Source of the DNA: Taeniopygia guttata
Lineage: Eukaryota > Chordata > Aves > Passeriformes > Estrildidae
DNA length: 64,000 bases
NCBI RefSeq assembly: GCF_048771995.1
Contig: NC_133050.1
Span: 818,501-882,500, forward strand
Direction: 5' to 3'
Positions 53,383 through 64,000 of the stretch are shown one piece after another (position 1 is the stretch's first letter; every line of letters starts with the position of its first letter). Below the pieces are notes generated by a model. That model did not search any database and was not told the origin of the DNA. It saw nothing but the letters and a program-made list of their open reading frames with translations. The translations under genes and the position numbers were made by a program.

Positions 53383-55039
53383 TCATGGCGAGTCAGGCAG
53401 GAGATTTTCTGCCCTCGCAGGGGCAGGGGGTAGAACAGACCTCCTTGGCACACCCGGGGAATTTCCCTGGAGGGGCTCTGCTCTGCCTCACTTGCCACCT
53501 GCGGAGACAGCCAAGGAGCGCTGGTGTGCGATAAAGGGACGGACTGAGAGGGCCCTGGGGTGCCAGAGCAGCACTGCCGGGCAGTCCCTCAGAGCCGGCA
53601 GGGCCCGGCCTCGCTCCTGGGCCTGGGGCAGCCCGGCCGATCGGGCGCTGGGCTGCAGACGCGGTCACTGCTCCCATAGAGCGGCCCAAGCGGCTCTGGG
53701 CTGAGCCGAGTGAAGCCGAGCTTTGTGTGCTGGTGGTGCCCGACACTGTGCGGTTCGTGTGTTTGCAGCCGTGCGGGTGCTGCTGTATGAAGGGTGAACC
53801 AGGAGCGAGGGAGTGCACCTGCGGGCGGGGGGAGAAGTTCTCTCGTGTCTGAAGTGGCCGAGTGAGAACCGAGGCCCGGCGGGGATCGGCTGTGCGGGCA
53901 GGGAGTGCCCGCGGGGAAGGGAAACCAGCGGAGAAACGGGGCTGAGGACGTGCACTGTGTTTAAAGGCGGTGATTTGTGTGCATTTGCACAGTGGCTAGA
54001 CGAACTGGGGGGTTCCTCTGCCCCAGTGGTTCGGACTTGGATTCCTGGAATTTTACTGTGCGCTGTTATGCTGTGCTGTGTTGAGAAAAGGGGACACTTT
54101 AAGAGATACCTCCAGTGAGTTTCCCAGTGAGTTCGTGTGATTCTTCCCCCACATTATAGTATTTTAATTCTCGAGATTATATAGTTGTATTTATAGAGAT
54201 TTTAAGATTTTTTTTTGCAACAAGTGTAGCATTTTATGCAGAAGAGCTACACTATAATGATTTATGTTTAACTGTAGTAAAACAAATTAAAGGAATTCCA
54301 AGAATTCCTCCCTCACAACAACTTAAGCCCTGACTCTCCTTGAATTTGAGATAAGGACAGGGTTCTGTGTTTGTGGGCATATCAGAGCTTTTGCTATAAC
54401 AAGCACAGCCTTTTGCAGGGCAACAAAATAAGTGTCAGTAGAAACAATGCTTTAATTAGATTGTGCGAGAAGAGAACTAGAAAAGACTGAGATTTTGTAA
54501 AAGAGGGCTTAAATAAAGGAAAAATGCCAAAGTGATAAATGGAATAGCCTGCAGGCGATTCCCGGGAGTTTTTGGTGCAGTAAGAGGCTGGCACCTTGTA
54601 TGAGTACTATTATAATGCAGAGTTTGTGAGAAGGGCTAGTATTGCTGTTCCATGCCCCAAGTGTAAATTGAAGGCTGCTAATCAAGCCAATTCAGAACCT
54701 GAGATCTTAAAGCTTATGTGTAAATGATCGCATCTCATACCTGCGACCTGGAAAGTCTGTGTGTGAGAAAAACTGAAAAAAGACCATGAGGCTTGGGTAG
54801 AAACAAAATAGTATAAGCAATAAAAACTAACCAAAGCAAAGAGGTTCCCAGAAAGCCTCCAATAAGGGCAGCTCAGAAAACTAAAGGATTTATAACACCT
54901 TATTGCAACCAATGCTGTTTTAAGACAGGAAAGCAAATAAGGTGAGGTCTTGTATGCTAATATGTTTTTTCACCTTAAATAATCACCCAGAATGGCAGAG
55001 TAACTGGGTTCAGAGTTCCTTCTGACCCACTGGTGTTAG

Positions 55040-55112
55040 CTCTTAAAAAAACAAAAAAAAAAAAAACCAAAAAAAACCAAAAAACAAAAAAAAAAAAAAA
55101 AACCACAGCAAA
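55040..55112. repeat. A-rich tract inside the ERV fossil
   Basis: About 70 bases of A runs broken by C. It may be the tail of a retroposed insertion, but no body was identified. Confidence 0.7.
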
Positions 55113-57621
55113 GAGAAAGCAAATAAAATGTGTTGCTCAGCATGCAGTATAAGGCAGTGATCTCAGGCTCCAAAGGTATATCCACTCAAACCCATCCCCC
55201 TCCTGGCAGTCTAATCTCATCCAGAACTAGGAGGTAACAGACCCCTCTGAGCGAGGCAGTGGGATCAAGGAAAAAAAAAAAAAAAGCTGGAATTTTAGTT
55301 GATACAGGGGCCATATATTCACTTTTAAATAAAGCTTTAGTACCTGTAGAAAATGTAGAGAAAAATTATGTTGTAGTGTAGAGAAAAACTGGCCAGTCTG
55401 AGAAGGCATACTTTTGCAAACCTTTTAAGTAACAAGAGAGTATTTACAAATTTCTGTATATGCTCAACTGGCTAAACATTCTAGAATGAGGAGGTTACTC
55501 TAGAGGTAAATGATCAAAGGTACATAGAAGTATTAAGTTTAACATTAACAGCCATTTAAAATGAAGAAGAAATTCATTAAGAGGTATTAGGACAAGTATT
55601 TTTAAAGTATAAGCCTCTAATATACCACGGAGGGCAAAGAATGCCCCCCCAGTAATCAGGCTTAAGGAAGAGACACGACCAGTAAAAAATTAAGCAGTAG
55701 AAATCAAGAAGAAGCAGTACACCACGACTGCCCAGAGACTACTGAAACTACTTACTCCAGCTGCCCAGACTTCAAGGACACTCCTTTGGATGATGCAGAG
55801 ACCTGGTTCACTGATGGGAGCAGCTACGTTGCCAGTAAAAAGCAACATGCTAAATATGCAGTCAATACCTGCAAAGAGATAATAGAATCCAGACCCTTAC
55901 CAACAGGCACCTCTGCGCAAAAAGCCAAGATTATTGCACTGCCCTGTGCCTTAAAAATGGCAAACAAACTCTAGATATGCATTCAGAGTTACACACGCAC
56001 ATGGAGCTGTCTAGAGAGAGAGGGGGGACTGCTGACCTCGCAAGGAAAGACCATCAAGCATGCACAAGAGATAATCCAGCTGCTAAAAGTATGCATATTA
56101 AAGCACACCAAAAAGTGAGCTCAAAATTAAGAAAAGAAAAAATTGGAAAGGCAAAGAAAGCAATAGAAAGTAATTATAGACAAATTTCCCTTAAAGGTAA
56201 GCCAAAAAATAATAATACTATTTAAAAAAAACATATAACCAAGAAGGATGGGCTACGGGCTACCATTGAAATAGAGCCAGAAATCCCTTCCCATATGTGT
56301 AGTCACTAGTAAGGGAGAAGCACCAAAAAATACACTAAGGCCTAACTACTTAAAGCTTTTGTAAAGTGTAGCTCCTTTCCCAAAATGACCAAGGCTGCCA
56401 GTGTTACAGAGTGCATCAAAAATAAATAGTAATTTCCCCACGCTTTTATAACACATACCTAATTTAAAAAATCATGATCATTGCCAGGAGCTTATATGCC
56501 AGGTGAACTGACAGTGTGATCCTTGCCTCCAAACTAACCCCAGGAATAACCCAGACAAAACTTGGTCAGATTGAGAGGGGACACGGATCTGGACAGCAAT
56601 AATAAATTGGCTTTTCAAAACCCCCATAAAAAAGAAAGTGTCAATATTTATAAATATTAGCAAATACATTTTCAAGGTAGCCAGAAACATTCCCCACCAG
56701 AACTGTCAAAGTCACCAGAATAAATAATACTAATTTTAGAGCTCCAGTCACAATATTAAGTGTAGCTAGAACTCAAAACAAAACACTAAGTAAACTAGTA
56801 CATAACATACAGCCTAAGAATTAAGTCTACCTTAAGTCTCCTCCAAAAAAGACTTTAGAAGCAGTAAAAAACCACCATTCCAGATACTTCTCACCACACT
56901 CACCACAATCAAGATTAAAAAGCAGAATGCCTAGATCCACCACGCTCAAATAAAACAAGCCCCAAAAGCCCCTTAAAAACTAACACCAAAAAACAATGAA
57001 CTAAAACTAAAACTTATTCAAGCAAAATGAATATATTGTAGCAGAGAGAGTAATTTATAATTTTATTTATAAAATTGCTTTGTATATAATTGTAATTAAA
57101 ATCCTAAAATACCTCTATCCAAAAGAATACGCAATGGCCTTAGTCCCAAGTTCTAATCAGTATACTAAATCTATAAGAGAGCTAGCCACTTCAGCAACTA
57201 AACTAAGAAATTTAAAACAACCCCTACAGTTATCCCTAAAAGGCCGGGGTCCAAGATCACAAGTTATGTGTCTTTAGCTTTCAGTTTTATACAAGCACAG
57301 TTTTGGATACAGGCAACAGCAGCTTTGATCATACAGGAGAAGGTGAAAAGCATCTGTAACCTATATTTGTGGCCACTGCCTTGGTACTTACTGTACACAA
57401 AGCCACTGTTTATCTGCCAATTCGAGATTCATTCAGCCACTGATCAGAAAACTGTGCTTGTATATGCTAGTAAAGATTTTATATACTTAAGAACTCCTTA
57501 TACTACTATAATTGTACCTAATAAGTCAAATGTACATAGTAAAGCACTAAGAGGCACTTACTAATGTCAAGATTTGCATTAAGTAAAAAAATATACTTAT
57601 CATCTTAAGGAAAGGGGGGAA

Positions 57622-58103
57622 TGAGACAGAGTAAAAATTTAACAAAGTAGAAATCCATTTAAATTTAGGTGAAATGTACCACTTTGAGCTTGCTAAATAT
57701 GCTGTTTAGTCTGGTGACTGCAGGCCTAACAAAACTACCCCAGCTGAGGAGAAAGAATGCAGATTTCCACACTAAAAGATAAGACTCCTCAGACCTTGAA
57801 ACAGACAGGGCAGAGTGACCCAGGAGTTCTTTCTGTACTTTCTGGAAAAAACTGAGTACAAATATAACTAACTATAAGTATAATGTAAAATCAGCAAAAT
57901 AAATAAGCATTAACCTATTATAAAATTATATATATATAGAAATTAATAAAAGTAATAAAAAAAGATCAAAAGTTCTCAAAAGTGTTCATGTCCATTAAAA
58001 AGCATTAAGTCCCGACATGCGTCCACAACACTGTAAATAAACATACCCATTCCTTACAAATCTTTATTAGAATTGCAGGGTTTAATTTTTCATCCGCATT
58101 TCA
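57622..58103 (+). repeat. 3' LTR of the old plus-strand ERV
   Basis: 482 bp, TGAGACAG...CGCATTTCA, directly after the polypurine tract ggaaaggggggaa. A polyadenylation-type signal (taaataaac) lies near 58035. Its last ~120 bp match the right arm of the palindrome. Confidence 0.85.
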
Positions 58104-60406
58104 CCTCCTTGAGCTGACACACCCTCGCTGCCAGGACAGAAATGGGTTTCCCATCCCACCTTCCCATGTCTCCCCCATGGTCACACAGAAAGAACCCCAG
58201 GCCAGCCCGTGGGGCGTTCCCTCTCTCTCTGCCTGGGGAACGTTGGGCTCTGACTTTGGGGCTGTGACTCGCACTGGGGCAATGTGGGAACTGTTCCTCC
58301 TCACCTCCTCCCTCATCTCCCTCATCTCCTCTTGGAGTTCCTTGAGCACAGCAGAGACATGAGCCTGCACTGGGCCATGGATCACACTCTCACCATTTCT
58401 GAGACATGAGCCTGCACTGGGCCATGGATCACACTCTCACCATTTCTGAGACATGAGCCTGCACTGGGCCATGGATCACACTCTCACCATTTCTGAGACA
58501 TGAGCCTGCACTGGGCCATGGATCACACTCTCACCATTTCTGAGACATGAGCCTGCACTGGGCCATGGATCACACTTTCACCATTTCTGAGACATGAGCC
58601 TGCACTGGGCCATGGATCACACTCTCACCATTTCTGAGCTGTTGGCAGCAGAGCCCACTGTCTCTCGGCTGTTATCGGCATTAATCGTGGCAATGAAGGC
58701 GGTGTACTGAGATGGCCCCAGACTTGCCAGACTCCACGGCATTTGCCCTGTGCACCTGACCTTGTCGGGGTCATTATCATGCTGTCCATCCCTCCCAAAG
58801 AGTACCTCCAACACTGCCACTTCCCTCAGCTGTTGGATCCCTTCCTCAAGGGCTTTCCAGCATGTTCTGTGGTGGTGCTCCTGCATTCTCTCCTTGTGGA
58901 CAAACCTCTCTCTGACACTCATTAAAAGCCCCTCCCAGAAGGAAAGAGACCCTGGCTCCCTTACAAAAATCTGATTCATACCTGAGTCCTGGGTCAAGGG
59001 TCCCAAATTCCTTGCCTCACCACCATCCAGCTGGACACCTGTACCCATGAGGTCTCAGACTTGAAGTAGTCAGGTTGTATAAGCCTCACGTCTCCATCGT
59101 GCAATGTCCTTGTGCAGATTACATCAAGGACTTTTGTACATCAGGGACTCGGTGATGATCACAACCTCTGGCTCCCCTGTGGGTTGTGAGGGCTTTCCCT
59201 TATCTGGGTGCTCTGGTTTCATCTTAGACCTCCTTGTTTCTACAGGGGCAACTGCTGCTGGCTGTGGCTGCCTTTGTGGTTCAGCTGGAACCTGGACAGT
59301 TGTAAAATCTGTGGGTTCCACTGCTGCACCATCAGATTCTCCTTTTTTGAGGCAGGGGGAGGGCTTCTCACCAGCTGGGGAAATGCATTCCTTCAGCATC
59401 TCATGCATCTCCTTCAGCAGACCCCCACCCAGTCTGGGTGGGTCATATCTGGGGTGGGCTGTGGGGCAGGGTCAGGCTCTGGGGCAGCAGCATCCCTGGT
59501 CTCTGGGGCCGTGTCAGGTTCTGGGGTGGGTGTCAGGGTGGTTATCCAGGGTAATCTTCCCTTGTCTCTCAGTGCTAAATAGAACAGGGCTAACAGCAAC
59601 ACCAGCCCCTGTATGATAACATTGGCATTGGAGTGGATCTGAACCCTTCACAAACTGGTGGGGCAGACCCAAAGAGATGGTTAAAGGGTTGGGAGAAAAT
59701 TTCCCCCGGCGTCATTTCCTCACAGTAGGTGCCATTATTAAAGTAACCCCAAAAGCACAGTCAGTGCGTGATAGCTGTGAATCCATGTGCCTGCTTCCCA
59801 GAGGAAGTTACAAATCCATGAATTCTTCCCCTTATTCACCCATAGAACAAACCGGAGAACAGCCACAGCAGCCTTGGCTGTAGGAACCATGTTTAGATAA
59901 GGGTCTGCAAATGGAGAAATGCAGCCATGGTTACGTGTCACCCAAACCAGGGCAGGCTGGAGCACAGGGTGCCGCTTAACGAGGTTTCTGTAGCAGCACA
60001 AAAATTGGATTCCTCAAGAACTGTTATTCCCTTTTTTATACCTGTGCCCTCGAGCCTCATGTTGGGTGCCAAAATCTATTTTGGTTTGCAAAGACAGGAG
60101 TCTGCTAAAGAAGGCAGGAGCCTCCCCTGAAATGGGGAAAAAAAAAAATGTAGACCCTGTCCATCTTAATTGCAATAAATTTGAGGTTAAAGGGGGCTCT
60201 CAGGCAAAAATATGGGAGCAGGAATAGCAGTTCTTTATTAGGGAAGAAAATAAAAAGATAAACTAAACAATGCAGTGAACCAACCTCTAACAGATGGCAA
60301 TTGAATACATCTTGCCTTGCAATCTAGGACAACAGCTTATTCAGCATGAATCACATCCATTTACCACATCCCCTTACCCCCAGATATTGCCCACCTGGGA
60401 CTGACA
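58104..60406 (-). mobile_element. ERVK-like (class II) fossil: 5' LTR, leader and gag
   Basis: The 5' LTR at 60077-60406 reads TGTCAGTCCC at its start on the minus strand, with AATAAA at plus 60235. A primer-binding site TGGCACCCAACATGAGGC (plus 60054-60071) is a close relative of the lysine-tRNA (Lys1,2) site used by betaretroviruses. Gag-related sequence runs from about 59600 to 58104. It includes a capsid-like part (GPSQYTAFIATINADNSRET) and a coiled-coil (KELQEEMREMREEVRRN). No pol or env follows; the fossil ends where the plus-strand LTR begins. Broken, with several interruptions. Confidence 0.8.
58354..58635. repeat. 47-bp tandem repeat, six units, in gag of the ERVK-like fossil
   Basis: Units start (gagacatgag) at 58354, 58401, 58448, 58495, 58542 and 58589 and are almost identical, differing by one base in one unit. 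The near identity shows recent expansion inside an otherwise decayed element. Confidence 0.97.
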
Positions 60407-61030
60407 CCCCAAAACATTTTTTAAAAATTATGAATTTTTTTCATAATTAAAATTTAGTTAAATTTTAATTGAATGAATGAATTAAATTAATTAATTAATT
60501 TTAGCTTAATAACAATTAAAATTTTATTTTGCTTATGCATAAAAATATTATTCTATATTTTATTATTTCATTTTAATGCTTGTATAAAAAAATCTCTATA
60601 TGTTTTTTGCAATCAAAAAATTATTGGTCATTGGTTCTAAGTAATACAATTCCCTTCATTAATTCATTGGCCACTATTGGCTATTGATTTTGCCCTCTTT
60701 ATTCTAATTTCCTTTATTTTTATTACTTTTGTCATCATTTTTTATCATTTTCACAGGCAGGGTAAAAGCGGCCACTTTGGGGTCCATGAAGACATTTCTG
60801 GGGCACATTTGGGGCAGTTTTGTGTCTGGGGAGGGAATTCAGAGAGAACTCGAGGGTCTGGGGGATACCTGGGGGAGCCGGGTGGGCACTTGGAGGGGCA
60901 CTCAGGGATTCTGAGGGGCAGTTCGGGGTCCGGGGGAGCACTCGGGGGTTCAGGGGGCCCCCTGGAGGTCAGGGAGGGGAATTTGGGGCCCTTCGGGGTC
61001 CGGGGGAGCACTCGGGGGGCTCGGGCGGGG
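60407..61030. other. AT-rich then G-rich non-coding
   Basis: 60407-60760 is AT-rich and featureless. From about 60800 a loose G-rich repeat (ggtccgggggagcactcggg) appears twice near 60920-61020. No gene. Confidence 0.5.
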
Positions 61031-61225
61031 CTCGCTGGGGCGCGGGGGCTGATGGGAGTTGTAGGCGCGGGTACAATACGGTGTAACGGGGCCGCGGAAC
61101 ATCACGGGAGTTCTAGGCGCAGCTACAGCGGCTCTCGGTGGGGCGCGGGGCATGACGGGAGATGAAGTCACGGCTGGACCAGCGCTGGACGGGCGCCGCG
61201 GAGCATGATGGGAGCTGTAGTCCCG
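61031..61225. promoter_or_regulatory. Array of degenerate ZNF143-type sites
   Basis: Four variants of the ACTACAAYTCCCA-type site (minus strand) lie near 61049-61066, 61098-61117, 61149-61166 and 61202-61224 in CpG-rich DNA. With the two in the neighbouring block this makes six in about 640 bp. Confidence 0.5.
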
Positions 61226-61510
61226 GAAGTGGCTCGGACGCGGTGTTTGGGGTCCGGGAAAACCCTCGGGTGACACTTTTGCATACGAGACGCGACTTCA
61301 GGTCCTCGGGGGTTCTGGAACACTCGGGGGGAACTTGGAGAGATTTAACCGGGTTCCTTAGGGCGCAGGGCGTGGCAGGAATTTGAGGTGCGGAACTGTG
61401 TTCTAAGGAGCTCTGGTGCCGCGGGAGATGAGCGGAGAGGAATGCTCAGAAATGGCTGCACTGAGGATCTGTGGGGTTGGGAGCACTCAGGGGATGCAAG
61501 GACGCTTTCT

Positions 61511-61811
61511 GGGGGTCCCGAATGGGCGCTGAGGGGCACTTGGGGATCCCGGAGGGTCTGGGGGACACTTACGGGACAGATGGGGGCGGTACCGGGGCGG
61601 TTCTGTGGAGCGCGGGGCATGACGGGCGTTGTAGTCCGGGCCCCAATGGGGCTCTACTGGGCTGCAGGGCATGATGGGAGTTGTAGGCAAAAGAAAAGAT
61701 GGCGCAGACTTCAGGCACCGCCCACAAAGCCATGATACCTGGCGCTGATTGGTTGGGACTTGTGATAGGCGGAAGCCTCGGCCAATAGGAGGCGGCGGGG
61801 ACAGGAAAAGC
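61511..61811 (+). promoter_or_regulatory. Promoter-like block, copy C (no kinase attached)
   Basis: Matches 20756-21060 from gggggtcccgaatgggcgc onward: ZNF143-type sites at about 61616-61635 and 61669-61686, AAGATGGCGC at 61698, an inverted CCAAT in gctgattggttgg at 61744, and a direct CCAAT near 61781. The sequence left of 61511 and right of about 62040 differs from copies A and B. Confidence 0.6.
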
Positions 61812-62330
61812 CCATTCTACCCCTCCAGTCCTTCCGAGCACAGCCCAGTTCATCCCCAGTACAGCCCAGTACGACCCCAGTGCCCTTCCAGGCCCTCCCA
61901 GTACAGCCCAGTTCATCCCCAGTACAGCCCAGTAGAAACTGAGTTCCCCTCCAGTCCTTCCCAGTACAGCCCAGTCCCTCCCAATACACCTGAGTTCATT
62001 CCCAAGCCCTCCCAGTTCTTCCCAGTGTTATCCCCAGTATGCCCCAGTGTTGCCCAGTTTTCCCCACAATGTCCCTAGTTTGTCCCAGTATCTGCCAGTT
62101 TTACTCCCAGTTTCACTCCCAATATGTCCCAGTGTGTCCCAGTGTAGCCCCACAGTCCATCCCAGTCCACCCAGATTCCCCCTCAGCATTCCTCATGTTC
62201 CCAGGCTGTCCCAGCCCTCCACAGCATCACTGCCAGTGTGTCCCAGTGTGTCCCACAGCATTCCCAGTGTTCCCCAGTATGTCCCAGTCCTCCCCAGTGT
62301 TTCCAAGGACAGTTTAATTTCTCAGGGCTG
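61812..62330. repeat. 63-bp minisatellite copy C and CCCAGT-rich extension
   Basis: Two diverged units of the 63-bp repeat (61812-61985), the same tcccaatacacctgagttca boundary as in A and B, then a degenerate run of cccagt words to about 62300. Confidence 0.75.
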
Positions 62331-62349
62331 CCGTGGCAGCCAAACCCAG

Positions 62350-63560
62350 CAGTGGGGTCAGTGCAGTGTCCATGGCCACAGCCCCTTGCAGTGCCCAGTG
62401 CAGCTGGGGCTGATGATCCACCCTCACAGCTGGCCCAGGGCCAGTCTGGGTGGTTTGGGTGGCACCTTGGGCTGGCACACACCTGAGGAGTGTGTCTGTT
62501 TTCATGGGGAAACTCAGGAGTTTTAGATTGCTTCAAAGATAGAAAAAGGGAAAACCCCTCTTAGGCTGGGTGCAGCCAGCCCTGCAAGCACAGCATGTCC
62601 CAGGTGAGTGAGGACAGACAGGATGGGCCTGGGCAATGTGGAGCAAGGTTGTCCCCGCTGGGCCAGAGCTCAGGGCACAGCTTCTCTGAGCAGGCCAGAG
62701 CTCCTGAGGGGAGACCCTGGCTCAATATCAATCACAGAATGCTGCAATTGCCTCTGATCTAAAGAGAAATGTAATAAAATACACCCTTTAAAACAGGAAT
62801 GTGTATTCCTTACAAGCACTTTGAAATCTTTCTCCACAACTGGAATAGGAAAACTTTAATGACCCTCTCAGGGATTTGGTGTTGTTTACATCAGACTCAG
62901 TCCCTGAGTGTGTCTTCAAAAAACTTCTCAAGAACTCAAAGTTAAATTAAAACTCCAAAGTTTCTTGAAGTTTTAATGGGTCCCACTGAGGGACAGGACT
63001 GAGAAAGTGTCCCCAGGTTCCAGTCAGAGCAGAACACTGGAGGCACTGATGACAGGTGGGACAAACAAGGCAAAGGTGTCTCTGGTGCTGAGCAAACCTG
63101 GATGTGTTTCAGGAATGCAAAGGGCCCAGGCCTGAGCCCCAGCCCCTGGCAAGGCAGATCCTGTCCCTCCCTCATTGCTCAGGGCTCTTCCCGGGATGGG
63201 CACTGGGATGTGGGGATGTGCCATGCCAAGGGCAGGACCATGGGGCGGCCCCTGCCAGGCTGCTGAGCAGGGACAAGGAGGCAATGAGGCCCCAGGGCTG
63301 CAAGGGTCACTTGTCCCCTCGTGGCCTCAGGCCCAGGGCCAGCAGCCATGGCCAAAGTGCTGCACAGGTTGGCTCTGTCAGGGCCTTGCAGCTGCTGCAC
63401 ATCCCTGTGCCCTCTGCAGCCCAGGCTGTCCCACGGTGTCCCTGCCCTGCGCCTCTGTCCCTGCAGGCTGTTGTCATCCCCGGCTGCCCCACCTCGCTGC
63501 CCCCTTCCTTTGCTGGCAGCTCTGCCTCCTGCTGCCCCTGCCTGGCCACACAAAGCCTTG
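62350..63560. repeat. Low-copy repeat, member 3 of 3
   Basis: Partner of 45505-47110, and for 62850-63100 also of 9370-9950. The GC-rich right part has open frames on both strands but no recognisable protein. Confidence 0.6.
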
Positions 63561-63562
63561 GC

Positions 63563-63927
63563 CTTGATACCAAAAGGGTTAATTCAGTTTTTACTGTGCC
63601 TGTGAACTTTTAACACAGGAACAAGGCGTGCAGGAGCTGCTTTTCCAGCAAGGACGGTTGGAAGTGTAGAAGACATCTGGCTCAAGAGTGCAGTGATAGA
63701 AAAAGCAAGGACTGAACCTGGGAACTTGGGGTGTGTTTTATGGAAATGGGTAAATTGTAATTCACATTTAGCGACTGTATAAGCAACACACTGGTAGAGT
63801 TACATGTCCACATAAGGTTAGGAGTTATCCCTCACTAGACCTCAGGCCTGAATAAATGATCCCCTCTTAAATAGCAATTTAGTGTTAAGGAGCCTTGTTC
63901 TGATATGTCAGAGATTTGGTGACCATG
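63563..63927 (+). mobile_element. Probable 5' LTR of an ERV continuing beyond the window
   Basis: TGATACCAAAAGGG start, AATAAA near 63851, and an end at about tatgtca followed a few bases later by TGGTGACCATGGGG, which is placed like a primer-binding site. The body of the element would lie to the right of the window. Confidence 0.5.
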
Positions 63928-64000
63928 GGGCCTCACAGAACCCAGGAGTCAGCTGTGACTCTGTCCAAACTCATGGAACAAAGGGTCCATGGTGACACAG

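Larger units (their letters stand above)
53265..58103 (+). mobile_element. Old plus-strand ERV fossil
   Basis: The left side is an LTR end (to 53382) followed by a primer-binding-site-like TGGCGAGTCAGGCAGG at 53386 that resembles a serine-tRNA end. Inside, in order: GC-rich leader; AT-rich gag remnants; a protease remnant with a DTGA-type active site near 55305; an RNase H remnant starting near 55800 (WFTDGSSYV); integrase-like traces to about 56.2 kb; env remnants near 57.1-57.6 kb related to the env at 12.9-14.4 kb; a polypurine tract at 57609-57621; and the 3' LTR at 57622-58103. Most of reverse transcriptase is not seen. Heavily broken, with many interruptions, clearly older than the 11.7-18.2 kb provirus. 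Confidence 0.8.

Overview
The window looks like a songbird (passerine) genome segment of the repeat-dense kind seen on the W chromosome or in unplaced accessory scaffolds. The evidence is a CR1 LINE background, many avian-type endogenous retrovirus (ERV) pieces, an OR14-type olfactory receptor, and spliced PIM1-like kinase genes of the kind known to be expanded in songbirds. Chromosome assignment is inference; the sequence alone cannot prove it.

Layout. 1-11.4 kb: LTR pieces, two CR1 tails (one split by a solo LTR with a clear 5-bp target duplication), GC-rich non-coding DNA and one minus-strand olfactory receptor broken by a single in-frame TGA. 11.4-19.3 kb: a ~190-bp satellite split by a minus-strand provirus whose two LTRs are almost identical, so it is young. 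19.3-20.5 kb: a solo LTR and a 65-bp tandem array. 20.5-28.2 kb and 35.4-43.1 kb: two near-identical ~7.7-kb segmental duplicates. Each holds a TATA-less promoter-like block (ZNF143-, YY1- and CCAAT-like sites), a 63-bp minisatellite, an intact five-exon PIM-like kinase gene, a degraded second kinase unit, and the start of an ERV env fossil. 28.2-35.4 kb: AT-rich spacer with two exons of a broken SEMA3D-like gene, then an LTR. 43.1-51.2 kb: the rest of the env fossil, low-copy GC-rich repeats and more LTR pieces. 51.2-52.3 kb: a CpG island followed by a 31-32-bp tandem array. 53.2-60.4 kb: an old plus-strand ERV whose left end is a ~200-bp LTR palindrome, abutting a minus-strand class II (ERVK-like) fossil with a 47-bp tandem expansion in gag. 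60.8-62.0 kb: an array of ZNF143-like sites and a third, kinase-less copy of the promoter-like block. 62.3-64 kb: a low-copy repeat and a 5' LTR running off the edge.

The only host genes that look functional are the two PIM-like kinases (about 414 and 425 residues). Both keep the glycine loop, catalytic Lys, HRD and DFG motifs and consensus splice sites. The olfactory receptor and the SEMA3D fragment are broken. No tRNA, rRNA or CRISPR array was seen. The most interesting structural signals are the kinase tandem (intact gene plus relic) carried in a mobile-looking duplicate whose right breakpoint lies inside an ERV env, the stranded semaphorin exons between the duplicates, and the orphan third promoter copy.
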